Below, in pieces: positions 16,186 to 24,562 of a DNA stretch of 64,000 nt. A program made the translations under genes and the position numbers. The DNA is from JANNSO01 sp964485395. Its GTDB lineage: Bacteria; Spirochaetota; Spirochaetia; Treponematales; UBA12059. Location: NCBI GenBank assembly GCA_964485395.1, contig CAZAJF010000017.1:17321-81320 (forward strand), read 5' to 3'. The notes under the pieces were generated by a model. It was not told the DNA's origin. It was given only the letters and a program-made list of their open reading frames with translations, and did no database searches. Numbering within the stretch: position 1 is the stretch's first letter; every line of letters starts with the position of its first letter.

Positions 16186-17430
16186 ATGCCTACACCGATA
16201 AAAGGCCTGGAAAAAGAATACATTCTCAGAGAAGCCCTTGGCATGCGGCAAAACGTAAGCTTGAGCCTGGGCACCAGTTCATGGACCGTGCACTTTGTGG
16301 AACTGCGCGAAAACACCATATTTTTTAACCATACCATACCGCTCCAACTTTTGGCTAAAGGAACGGCCGTCACTATATCGTATGAGACAAAAGGTAATAC
16401 CATTACCTTCAACACCGCCATCGTCGAGCCGGGAAATAAAATCGCGGGCATTCTGACTCCCGAAATCCTATATAAAGACTTATCCAGGAAATTTACGCGC
16501 TTGCCGCCGCCGTCCGATCTCGGTGTCTCGTTTTCGGTAAAGGGCGAACGGTATAAACTCGATTTTCCTTCTATAGAAAACAGCGCCACCAATGGAGTCG
16601 TCGAGATATCCAGCGATTTCGACGCAAAGAATCTTCGCGGTCTCATGGTGGAATTCGCGCGCAAAGCCGATTTGGTGGCAAGTACAAAAAAAATCATCAT
16701 GTTCAGCGCGAAAAAACCGGAAACCATTTCAGAAAAACTCTGCTCAAATACCGGAAAAACGCTCTTCCTTCCCAACACCATGTCGGGAATTCCGCAAAGC
16801 GATCCTTTTGCGGAAAAAACCATCATTACCAACGACGACTGCACTGCCTGGTTTTTGGATTCCGGTTTGGACGCCGAGCACGCGGAGGAGCAAATAAAGC
16901 TGCTCGTGCGTTCCATTCGAAACCAGGGGATTCTTTCCATGCTTACCGTTCCAATCCTGTTTCAAAATTATACCATCGGACTCATAGAACTGGCAGTAAA
17001 GGATAACTCAAAACCATATATAGACCTGAACACTGTGGAAACTTTCGTAAGTTTCGCGCGTGTTCTGTCGCACGCGCTGTATATTCACCATTATTTCAAG
17101 ACGGCTACCAAGATCGATACCGACTTCACCGCCCTGGTCGTGGATGTATCCGCAGGAGGACTCCTGTTCTCGAGCCAGGATGCGGATTTGCTGGCAAATC
17201 TCCAGGACGCCTCGGAAGTGAATGTACAGCTCGAGACAAAAAAAAGAACCGTACAGGCAAGCGGCAAGATAAAACGCCATTATGCGGGTAAAGCAGAAGG
17301 CTACTTCGGAATAGAGTTCACCATTATGGCACCGGAAGATTTCAGGTTTCTATTCGAGTACCTGTACGGAAGGTCGTTTACGGACGAAGATGCCTCGTCC
17401 ATAGAAAGCAGCAGGATACATCATCCATAA
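16186..17430 (+). CDS. YcgR-like PilZ protein with an inserted middle domain
   Basis: The protein has 414 residues. The N-terminus (about 20-100) resembles the YcgR-N beta-barrel and ends at RKFTR (Arg101, Arg105), the RxxxR arginines that grip cyclic di-GMP in PilZ proteins. The second PilZ motif, D-x-S-x-x-G (Asp320, Ser322, Gly325), lies in VVDVSAGGLLF, about 215 residues later instead of the usual few tens. Between them (about 125-305) is an alpha/beta segment with GAF-like features (SMLTVPILFQNYTIGLIELA). I infer a cyclic di-GMP effector with a GAF-like domain set into, or just after, the first part of the PilZ domain. Probably cytoplasmic; no membrane segment. Confidence 0.75.
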   Translation: MPTPIKGLEKEYILREALGMRQNVSLSLGTSSWTVHFVELRENTIFFNHTIPLQLLAKGTAVTISYETKGNTITFNTAIVEPGNKIAGILTPEILYKDLSRKFTRLPPPSDLGVSFSVKGERYKLDFPSIENSATNGVVEISSDFDAKNLRGLMVEFARKADLVASTKKIIMFSAKKPETISEKLCSNTGKTLFLPNTMSGIPQSDPFAEKTIITNDDCTAWFLDSGLDAEHAEEQIKLLVRSIRNQGILSMLTVPILFQNYTIGLIELAVKDNSKPYIDLNTVETFVSFARVLSHALYIHHYFKTATKIDTDFTALVVDVSAGGLLFSSQDADLLANLQDASEVNVQLETKKRTVQASGKIKRHYAGKAEGYFGIEFTIMAPEDFRFLFEYLYGRSFTDEDASSIESSRIHHP

Positions 17431-17433
17431 AAA

Positions 17434-17465
17434 AAGGCGTTTCCACGATGGAAACGCCTTTTTTA
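17434..17465. terminator. Bidirectional terminator
   Basis: AAGGCGTTTC-CACGATG-GAAACGCCTT has A-runs before and T-runs after it, placed between the convergent PilZ-type and kinase genes. It should work on both strands. Confidence 0.85.
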
Positions 17466-17486
17466 CCGATGTTACTTATAAAACGA

Positions 17487-18044
17487 TCAGCTTAACACAT
17501 GCTTTTTCTGCGGATACTTTTTGAGCGTAGCCACCGAGTTGCGCTTGACGTTGAAGACAAAACCGCCATTCCAGTATTCGAGCGCCGCAAACAAGGCGTT
17601 TCCACCGTCGTTGTCGTCGCTTTTTTGAGTTCGGAAGGACACGAAATCCGAAAGCTTTTCAAAATCCTGCTCGGACAGAAGTTCAAGCCGTTTACGGTTG
17701 AAATCGTTCCATTTCTCGAGGTCTTTGAAACCGTCGCCTTCGTCCTGAACGATAAGGTGCGCATGGGTGGAGTCGAACGAGTACCATACGCGTACTTTCT
17801 TGTCCGGATTGCATTGATTCCCGTGCTTTACGGCATTTTTAATGACTTCGCTGATCTGCTGCTCAAGGAGGTTTATCTCCTTGATCTCAAGAGGCGCCGA
17901 TTGGACGATAAGCAAGGTATAATAGCGTATTTGCCGATAATCAGAAGCAAATTCCTTGTACAGCATACCGGTCTTATCAAACAAGGGGCTGTTTTCGTCT
18001 ACGCGAATTTCCTTTATTTCAGTCAAGTACGTCTTGTCGGACAT
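17487..18044 (-). CDS. Anti-sigma-type serine kinase (GHKL ATPase)
   Basis: The 185-residue protein has a GHKL ATP-binding fold: the N-box EQQISEVIKNAVKHGNQ, then the G1 box VQDEGDGF. Short stand-alone ATPases of this kind (SpoIIAB/RsbW) bind and phosphorylate STAS antagonists. The gene lies 13 nt downstream of a STAS protein and next to a SpoIIE phosphatase, so the three form a partner-switching set. The GGNALF segment near residue 150 may be a degenerate G2. The partner, a sigma factor or other target, is not in the window. Confidence 0.83.
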   Translation of the reverse strand: MSDKTYLTEIKEIRVDENSPLFDKTGMLYKEFASDYRQIRYYTLLIVQSAPLEIKEINLLEQQISEVIKNAVKHGNQCNPDKKVRVWYSFDSTHAHLIVQDEGDGFKDLEKWNDFNRKRLELLSEQDFEKLSDFVSFRTQKSDDNDGGNALFAALEYWNGGFVFNVKRNSVATLKKYPQKKHVLS

Positions 18045-18057
18045 AGATTGCTACCCC

Positions 18058-18396
18058 CTATTCTTCCATCTGCAGAAAGGCTTCTTCAATACTGTTCGTA
18101 ATAGGAAAGTAACCCATGAGCTTCGTCAGCTCTATGACCTTCTTAACCGAACCATGAATATTGGTTATGATGAGTTTCAAGTTCATCTTCTTGATCGTCG
18201 AGCAAATATAAATAAGCGCTCCGATGCCGCTTGAATCGATATAGTCGACGTTCTCTAGGTTGATGATAAAACGCGCAACCTTCTTCTCCAGCATCTTCAT
18301 TACGAGCTCTTTGAGCTTGTATGAGTTGTAGAGATCCATTTCGCCGTTAACGTCGATTATATAATTTTCGCCGTTTTTTCGGATCTTTAATTCCAT
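18058..18396 (-). CDS. STAS-domain anti-sigma factor antagonist
   Basis: The 112-residue protein is the size of SpoIIAA/RsbV. The phosphorylatable serine lies in NVDYIDSSGIGALIYI, as in the family motif D-S-S-G-[IL]-G. The usual strand ENYIIDVNGEMDLYNS precedes it. I chose ATG 18396 because GGAAGGAG stands just upstream; an ATG at 18513 would only add a tail unlike the family. The unphosphorylated protein should hold the neighbouring GHKL kinase, freeing that kinase's target. Confidence 0.92.
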   Translation of the reverse strand: MELKIRKNGENYIIDVNGEMDLYNSYKLKELVMKMLEKKVARFIINLENVDYIDSSGIGALIYICSTIKKMNLKLIITNIHGSVKKVIELTKLMGYFPITNSIEEAFLQMEE

Positions 18397-18547
18397 GCCA
18401 AGCGCTCCTTCCGCTAACCGAGCCCGCACATTCCGGATTCCGGGCCGCGCGAACTTCCTTAATGTTGCATTAACACAGCGTTTTTGATTAAACGCAAGGT
18501 ATGCAGTAGGCAATCCCGAAAGGCGTGCAGCCTTTCAAAACCGCCGG

Positions 18548-20494
18548 TTAAAGTACCATCTTGAAAACAAGAACGGTCTGATCGTCATGTTGCCGAACCG
18601 CGCCTACGAACGCGGAAACATCACTCTTAATTTTAGCCACAATATCTTTCGGCGCAAGGTCTTTATGCTTGGTAATTACGGAACACAGGGTTTTTCTTCC
18701 GTATTGCCGGCCTTGCTCGTTCATGGCCTCGACAATACCGTCCGTATACATGATCACTATATCACCATCGGCAAGTTTGAGTATTTTACGCGCATATTCC
18801 GTATTTTTCTCGACGCCGATGGGAACGCTCTCGATTTCTATGGTTTCAAGAGAATTGCTGGCGCGGCGATAAATGAGAAGCGGCTGATGGCCTGCGTTCG
18901 CGTACTCCACTTCGCCGGTACTCATATCGATTCCTATGACGCTCAAGGTACAATAATGATCAAGCTCGATTTTTCCGGTGATCCCCCGGTTGATCCAATC
19001 CAGAACGGTGGCCATATCCCTGCTTGTGTTGGTAACCAAATGCAGGATGGATCGTATCATGACCATTACGAGCGCGGCGGCCACGCCTTTTCCCGCGACA
19101 TCGCCGATGATCCCGATAATTCGGTCCTTCCTGGTTTGAATAACATCGTAATAATCGCCGGAAACCCCTACTGCGGGTGCCGAGAAAGCGCCCATTTGCA
19201 GCGTAGGAAATTGGGGAAGCTTTTTGGGAAGGATGGTTTTTTGAATTTCAGCCGCGGTATCCGCTGACTGTTTCAAGCCGCTTCGCTCGTTTGCCTCGAG
19301 GAACGAAAAGAAGTGGCTCAAGGCCAAGGTTCCAAAGTTACCGAGCAGTTTGCAGCGGTCGAAATCTTTTTCCGTAAACTGAGCGCCGACTCCGGTCTTT
19401 ACGACGGCAAGCACGCCGATTATCTTGTCTTCCACCATGAGCGGAACCGCCATAAAGGAGGTAATCCGTAGAAAATCCTCATCGCCGTTTTTGACGATGC
19501 GCGGATCGGCTTGTGCGGCGGCTATGAATACGTTCTTTCCTGTTTTGGCAATATCGCCGAAAATCGTTTCCCCGAGACTGAACTGCAAATGCTTCATGTA
19601 GGATTCGATTCGATTCTGCTTGCGGGGAAGGCTCTCGGGAAGCGCGAACGGAGGAGGAAAGGAACCGATATAGGATTTGACCATGATCTGGTCGTCGAAC
19701 TCGTCTACCAGGAAGAGGATACCGCCATCCGCTTCGGTTTCGGAAACGATGGTCTGGTTCATGCTGGACAAAATATCTTCGGTGGCGAAACTGCCCTTGA
19801 GAACGGTTCCGGTGTTCAGGAATAGATTATAGAGCGAATCGATAGACTCTTCATAATAAGTGGTAGCCGCGACCATCTGCTCGTCCTGCAAGCGAAGGGA
19901 ACCCAGCGCAGCGGGCACAAACCACCAGTATGACAGCGGCACCAGCAAAGCGCCGAATATCGGTAAGGAACCGAGCAATATTTTTGCCAAGGCATAAACC
20001 AGGAGCGTGGCAAGCGCGAATATCCAGATTTCGGAAATCAACAACTGGGCCTGGGTTTCTTTCTCTTTGCGTTTTAAGACGAGAACAAGCGCGCCTATGA
20101 TGATGTCCAGGAAAAAGATACACGAAAAAAACCAGCCGGGAAGTACGGTAAAAATTGAAAAAAGTGTCTTGAGGGTATAGAGGGCGGCGAAAACCACATT
20201 GACTGCGGCCAGAAGAATCAAGAGGGGTTTTGTCCTTGTATAAGGAAGAAGCAGCACGAAAAGGACGAAAACATAAAAAAACACATCGCCGATAAAATGG
20301 ATTTCCGGCAATCCGAACACGGCGACAAGGACGTCTCGCGCAAGCAACAGGAAAAGGGTCGCAAGAAACGAAGTGGCCTGCCCCTCCGTATCTTTGCGCC
20401 TCAAGTAAAAAAACAGAGAGATCAGTATGGCAAGCACAAAGACGTTTGCCAAAACGGGAGACTCAAGTATCTGAGTGATGGTTCGTATGCCCAT
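18548..20494 (-). CDS. Membrane GAF-SpoIIE (PP2C) phosphatase
   Basis: The protein has 648 residues from ATG 20494 (GGGAAG before it). Residues about 10-215 hold seven or eight membrane helices. A GAF domain follows at about 240-405 (GGILFLVDEFDDQIMVKSY, MAVPLMVEDKIIGVLAVV). The SpoIIE-type PP2C domain covers about 425-648, with SGDYYDVI, GDVAGKGVAAALVM, YANAGHQPLL, MYTDGIVEAMNEQG and HDDQTVLV supplying metal-binding aspartates. By family precedent it dephosphorylates the adjacent STAS antagonist in response to a membrane or GAF signal. About 150 nt separate it from the STAS gene. Confidence 0.92.
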   Translation of the reverse strand: MGIRTITQILESPVLANVFVLAILISLFFYLRRKDTEGQATSFLATLFLLLARDVLVAVFGLPEIHFIGDVFFYVFVLFVLLLPYTRTKPLLILLAAVNVVFAALYTLKTLFSIFTVLPGWFFSCIFFLDIIIGALVLVLKRKEKETQAQLLISEIWIFALATLLVYALAKILLGSLPIFGALLVPLSYWWFVPAALGSLRLQDEQMVAATTYYEESIDSLYNLFLNTGTVLKGSFATEDILSSMNQTIVSETEADGGILFLVDEFDDQIMVKSYIGSFPPPFALPESLPRKQNRIESYMKHLQFSLGETIFGDIAKTGKNVFIAAAQADPRIVKNGDEDFLRITSFMAVPLMVEDKIIGVLAVVKTGVGAQFTEKDFDRCKLLGNFGTLALSHFFSFLEANERSGLKQSADTAAEIQKTILPKKLPQFPTLQMGAFSAPAVGVSGDYYDVIQTRKDRIIGIIGDVAGKGVAAALVMVMIRSILHLVTNTSRDMATVLDWINRGITGKIELDHYCTLSVIGIDMSTGEVEYANAGHQPLLIYRRASNSLETIEIESVPIGVEKNTEYARKILKLADGDIVIMYTDGIVEAMNEQGRQYGRKTLCSVITKHKDLAPKDIVAKIKSDVSAFVGAVRQHDDQTVLVFKMVL

Positions 20495-20542
20495 GAGCTT
20501 CCCTTGCACGTGTGATTGGATAAAATGACGATTCTGGCGGTA

Positions 20543-20572
20543 ATTGTAGCACGGTACAAAAAATATCGTCAA
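20543..20572 (-). promoter_or_regulatory. Promoter of the SpoIIE phosphatase gene
   Basis: On the minus strand TTGACG (20567-20572), 18-nt spacer, TACAAT (20543-20548), about 50 nt before the ATG. Confidence 0.6.
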
Positions 20573-20603
20573 GTAAAACCTTTGGAATAATGTCTGCTCC
20601 TGC

Positions 20604-20632
20604 TTCCAATATGCGTAAACCTGCTCTATAAT
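20604..20632 (+). promoter_or_regulatory. Promoter of the TPR-protein gene
   Basis: TTCCAA (20604-20609), 17-nt spacer, TATAAT (20627-20632), a perfect -10. A GAGG lies 7 nt before the ATG at 20675. Confidence 0.55.
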
Positions 20633-20674
20633 TGTGCGACAAGCTTAAAACAAGCCCAGCAGCCGAGGACTATC

Positions 20675-23557
20675 ATGATTTTTTGCGCAGTCTACATAGA
20701 CTATCTCTCCCAGTTGCAGCGCTGCGGAACCACCGGCATCGAGGAGTTGCTCGAGTCGATAAAAAGCACCGCAAACTCCCTCGGCGGTTCCATCAGACTT
20801 AAAGAGCATGTGCTAACCCTGACGTTTCCGGAAAACACTCTGTTTTCACTTTTTCAGTTCACCGATGCCTTGAACGGAATTCATGGCGAGCTTGAGGCCG
20901 CAGAAAAAATTCTGCGCGGCTATTCCGTGATCGTAGAGGTTTGCGGCGAAAACGACGATTTTTTTTCGCTCTGCCAGTCGCTTCACCTGGCAAGCACCTC
21001 CAACAATACCATCGTGTTATCACAAGCCGCCCAAAACCTCCTGGGACAGTACTTGGAGCTACCCGCTACAGGCGACGCCTCAAACGACGCTTCGGACGTT
21101 GTAAAAGTCCGCCACGCCACCATTTTGGAAAATATCGATGCTTCGACGCTCCTCTTACGCCCCTCTCTGTGCCGCGCGCTCGGGAATTTTTTGGGGGACG
21201 AAAAAGCCGCGCAAACCAGGCTGATCCACGTACGGGCGGATTCCGGAATCCGCTCGGTACGGGCGCTCGAGGATGCGTTCGCCGAAACGCCGGATACTTC
21301 CCCGGCAATCGCCTCCACGCTGCTTTTGAATCTCTACAGCAGTGAATCCTCCCAAGGTTCGTTTCTTCCGTTCCTCATGCGCCTGCGTGAAGAACACGCA
21401 GCATTGGCCAAGGAAACGGCCAGTCAGGAAGAAACAGCCCTCTTGGAAAAGTGCGAACCTGCGTTCCTCTACGCGAAGCGCGCGGTATTCTGCGAAAAAT
21501 TGCCGCACTGGCTTTCGCGTTCCTGCGGCATCTATATCAACTTGATTCTGGATCTGGTATCGCGAAACAGTTTCCACAAGGGAAAAATCCCCTGGATACT
21601 CTGTGACGAGCCCGAGCATTTCTCAGTTGAGGCGCTCGACTTGATCAGCGGCCGAATCACGCAAGGGAATAGCAAGGCCAAGGACGGCGAACTCGAGATC
21701 GAACACTACCTGACGGTAAGCAACGGGCAGGCCTCCTCGGTTTTACGCTGTAAAAACACCATAATCCTGGACGCCGGATCCAATCAAAAGGAAAACCGTG
21801 ACCAGAATTTCTCGAAAGCCGCCGGAAAAGCAGAAGGCCGGACGCTACGCTTCATGCAAGAGTATTTTAGAACTTTGGCCGGATCCGAGCCGCCACGGCC
21901 GGAGACCATAAAAAACCTGCTTAACATCCTTCCGATGGAAGCTTCCATCTACCTTTATGGACTCTTCCTCGTGCAAAACGTCCTGGACAAACAAAGCTTC
22001 CTCCTCTTTATGTCCGGGCTCGGCCTGTTCGAAAGCGGCGCCCTGGTTTTGGAAAACATGCTTATTCGAAGCGGTTTCATCGATCCGTTGGAAACCACGC
22101 TGCCCCTCAAGAATATTTCGCTCTCCGTTTTCCAGGATATTCTCCCCGCGACAACCCTCAAGGACATCAAGGATCGATTCAACCAATTTCTCGTGCTCCG
22201 CTACCATGGCGGGGCGATAGAACCGAGCCTGGATTTCCTGGCCAGAATCGGGGAGCGGCCCTCAGAAGAAACGCTCAGTTTTGCCTGTATCATGTCCACG
22301 GCCCAGAGGCCGGATAAAATTGAAACGGAAAGCGTCGAGTTTCTTTCCGCCTCGTCCCAGTGTCTGCTTTCTTATTATTCCGGCATGTGCGCGCGAGACC
22401 AAAAAAAGGCGGCCAAGGCGCTCGTCTCAAGTTCCGAACGCATCGTCGGCCCCCGCGCCCAGGCGATTCGGGCATTGATGCACAGCGAGTTCGCATATGC
22501 CGAAGGATCCATGGAACGGGCGGCGAAAAGCGCCAAGGAAGCGCTCCTGGCGATAGGAAGGGGCGCCCCCCCAAAATTGGAAGCCAGGACGCAGCGTATG
22601 ATGGGCCTCGTTTCGCTGGCTGGGGAACGTTTTTCGGAGGCGATCGATTACTTCGGAAACGCACAGGAAATCGCGGAGTCGTCCCGCGACGAATATGAAC
22701 GCTCATGCGCCGCTTACGCGAAAGCCATTGCGGAGTATATGACAGGCAGCCTGGTGAGGTCGAATAAATCCCTGGAAATCGTGGTTCGATCCGCGTACAG
22801 GCAATGCAGGCCGGACTTGGTCGCGGCGGCCGCGTTTCTGCAGGGACGGATAGCCATAGAATTGGGATCCTACGACCAAGCCGCCCGCATTTTCTCGGCG
22901 TTGAGCGTCCTGGCGCAAGAATACGGGCTGCAGGACGCAAACGAACGCGCTGAAATCTGGCGGGGCCGGGCCTTGGCCTATGCGGGAGAATACCTGGAAA
23001 GTGAAAAAATCTTCAGTACGTATCCCGATGACGCGGAAGCGTCGATTTTCCGGGCTGAACTGGAAATTCTTCGCGGAACCCCGGAAAATGCGCTGGCTTT
23101 CGTACAGGAATCCCTGCCTATCAGCCCACGGCATTTTTTACCGCCGGACAGCATAAACTGGAGCAGCTCTTTTTCCGAGGTGGAAGGCAAGTGCATAGCA
23201 TTCGACCAGGCGGATGCGGCATTGGCGGATTTCCAGACGGCGCTCCGGCTATTCGCCAGCGGCCAAAAAATGGACGGCGATCCTGCGCCAGCCGCCAATC
23301 TCCATGCCCTGACGAGAAATCCGCGCGTGGCGAAATCGAACCCCGCTCTCGCGATGTATTCATTTTTCTGCTTTCTGATGGAAGAACACCTGTCTGAACC
23401 GCCTATAGACAGGCAAACCGTGCTATCGCGCGCTTTCAAGGCGCTGCAGCAACGCGCGGGCAAAATCGAAGATCGGGCGCAAAGGGCTTTATTCATGGAA
23501 AAAAACATTTGGAACCGCAGGTTAATCGAAGTGGCAAGGACCCACAAATTCATATGA
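20675..23557 (+). CDS. Large TPR-repeat protein of unknown function
   Basis: This 960-residue soluble protein has no signal peptide. The first 160 residues are alpha/beta (FCAVYIDYLSQLQR, GYSVIVEVCGEN, NNTIVLSQAAQNLLGQYLE), a pattern that recalls degenerate nucleotide-cyclase or regulatory domains at the head of large TPR regulators. No P-loop is visible in the middle. From about residue 580 helical hairpins of TPR type repeat (ARTQRMMGLVSLAGERFSEA, AAAFLQGRIAIELGSYDQAA, EIWRGRALAYAGEYLESEK). I infer a scaffold or signalling hub. The stop overlaps the methyltransferase ATG by 4 nt, so they share a transcript. Confidence 0.75.
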   Translation: MIFCAVYIDYLSQLQRCGTTGIEELLESIKSTANSLGGSIRLKEHVLTLTFPENTLFSLFQFTDALNGIHGELEAAEKILRGYSVIVEVCGENDDFFSLCQSLHLASTSNNTIVLSQAAQNLLGQYLELPATGDASNDASDVVKVRHATILENIDASTLLLRPSLCRALGNFLGDEKAAQTRLIHVRADSGIRSVRALEDAFAETPDTSPAIASTLLLNLYSSESSQGSFLPFLMRLREEHAALAKETASQEETALLEKCEPAFLYAKRAVFCEKLPHWLSRSCGIYINLILDLVSRNSFHKGKIPWILCDEPEHFSVEALDLISGRITQGNSKAKDGELEIEHYLTVSNGQASSVLRCKNTIILDAGSNQKENRDQNFSKAAGKAEGRTLRFMQEYFRTLAGSEPPRPETIKNLLNILPMEASIYLYGLFLVQNVLDKQSFLLFMSGLGLFESGALVLENMLIRSGFIDPLETTLPLKNISLSVFQDILPATTLKDIKDRFNQFLVLRYHGGAIEPSLDFLARIGERPSEETLSFACIMSTAQRPDKIETESVEFLSASSQCLLSYYSGMCARDQKKAAKALVSSSERIVGPRAQAIRALMHSEFAYAEGSMERAAKSAKEALLAIGRGAPPKLEARTQRMMGLVSLAGERFSEAIDYFGNAQEIAESSRDEYERSCAAYAKAIAEYMTGSLVRSNKSLEIVVRSAYRQCRPDLVAAAAFLQGRIAIELGSYDQAARIFSALSVLAQEYGLQDANERAEIWRGRALAYAGEYLESEKIFSTYPDDAEASIFRAELEILRGTPENALAFVQESLPISPRHFLPPDSINWSSSFSEVEGKCIAFDQADAALADFQTALRLFASGQKMDGDPAPAANLHALTRNPRVAKSNPALAMYSFFCFLMEEHLSEPPIDRQTVLSRAFKALQQRAGKIEDRAQRALFMEKNIWNRRLIEVARTHKFI

Positions 23558-24474
23558 GCGACCCGCACTTCCTGGATGCCGCCTGCTATCACGCGGCCCC
23601 CGGTTTCATGGACCATCTTGAGGCGGAACTGCCGCCCGCCTACAGGACGGACGGCGAACTCCTTACCGTCATGGGTCCGGTTAGAAGCCCGTACTGGGTC
23701 TGCAATATCTGGAAGAAGCCTTTTATCGTCGAATTCGGTTCCATAAAGGATGCCGCAAAAACGCTTTCGGGCATGCAGCGGAACTGGGCTCCCTATACCC
23801 ATAGGCTCGCCCGCAGGACCGCGCTAATATCCCAGTCGCTTCCGCACATACCGCTCAAGCCCAAGGTCTTTCCGTTCGGCGTTCCCGACGCCCCCATGGG
23901 AGCCTTCATGCTGCTGGACGAACACACGTTGATGGCAAGCGTGGAATGCTCGAGCCCTTGGCCGAATGGCGAATTTTCATTTACCGAGGATAAGGAAGGA
24001 CCGCCGAGCCGCGCGTACCGCAAACTATGGGAAGCCCTCGTGATGGCGGGCGCAATGCCCAAGCCCGGAGAGCGCTGCATAGACGCCGGCGCCTGCCCGG
24101 GTGGCTGGACATGGGTACTGGCAAACCTTGGAGCGAAGGTTACGGCGATAGACCGCGCTCCGCTGGACGAGAAAATCGCGGCGATGCCGGGGGTCGAGTA
24201 TATAAAACATAACGCCTTTACGCTGAAACCCGAGGATCTCGGAAAAACCGACTGGCTCTGCTCGGACGTAATCTGCTATCCGGAGGCGCTTTTCGACTGG
24301 ATACAGCTCTGGCTGGACTCGGGACTGGCGAAAAATTTCATCTGCACGATTAAGATGCAGGGCAAGGACTGGGACAAGACCACTACGGAGCGTTTCGCCG
24401 CGATTCCCGGCTCGCGGGTGCTTCATCTGTGGCACAACAAGCACGAGCTGACCTGGATCCTCGTGCGAGAATGA
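23554..24474 (+). CDS. RlmM-like FtsJ-fold RNA methyltransferase
   Basis: The 306-residue protein starts at the ATG overlapping the TPR stop. An N-terminal THUMP-like region (about 1-150) precedes a Rossmann methyltransferase with the SAM-binding CIDAGACPGGWTWVLANLGA, AIDRAPL, the acidic DWLCSDVICYPEA and TIKMQGKDW. FtsJ-fold enzymes use a K-D-K-E tetrad, and candidate residues are present. The closest named family is RlmM, which 2'-O-methylates a cytidine of 23S rRNA. The protein is shorter than E. coli RlmM, so the exact target is not secure. Confidence 0.8.
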   Translation: MSDPHFLDAACYHAAPGFMDHLEAELPPAYRTDGELLTVMGPVRSPYWVCNIWKKPFIVEFGSIKDAAKTLSGMQRNWAPYTHRLARRTALISQSLPHIPLKPKVFPFGVPDAPMGAFMLLDEHTLMASVECSSPWPNGEFSFTEDKEGPPSRAYRKLWEALVMAGAMPKPGERCIDAGACPGGWTWVLANLGAKVTAIDRAPLDEKIAAMPGVEYIKHNAFTLKPEDLGKTDWLCSDVICYPEALFDWIQLWLDSGLAKNFICTIKMQGKDWDKTTTERFAAIPGSRVLHLWHNKHELTWILVRE

Positions 24475-24502
24475 AGGCCTGGCGGCATTCATTCTCGCAC
24501 GT

Positions 24503-24556
24503 CATCCGCCTGTGCCGGATGCATTATTTGACTACGTCATCCGCCTGCGGCGGATG
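24503..24556. repeat. Two tandem palindromic hairpins
   Basis: CATCCGCC-TGT-GCCGGATG (24503-24521) and CATCCGCCTGCGGCGGATG (24538-24556) recur 35 nt apart between the convergent methyltransferase and FG-GAP genes. They probably act as terminators or dispersed repeats. Neither has a long T-run. Confidence 0.6.
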
Positions 24557-24562
24557 CTGGGC

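Noticed and set aside
18587..19267. A 226-codon plus-strand frame opposite the SpoIIE phosphatase
   Set aside because: The opposite strand carries all the PP2C motifs, and this frame has no ribosome-binding site.
24503..24556. CRISPR-like short repeats
   Set aside because: Only two imperfect palindromes with a 16-nt spacer and no cas genes; they are hairpins, not an array.
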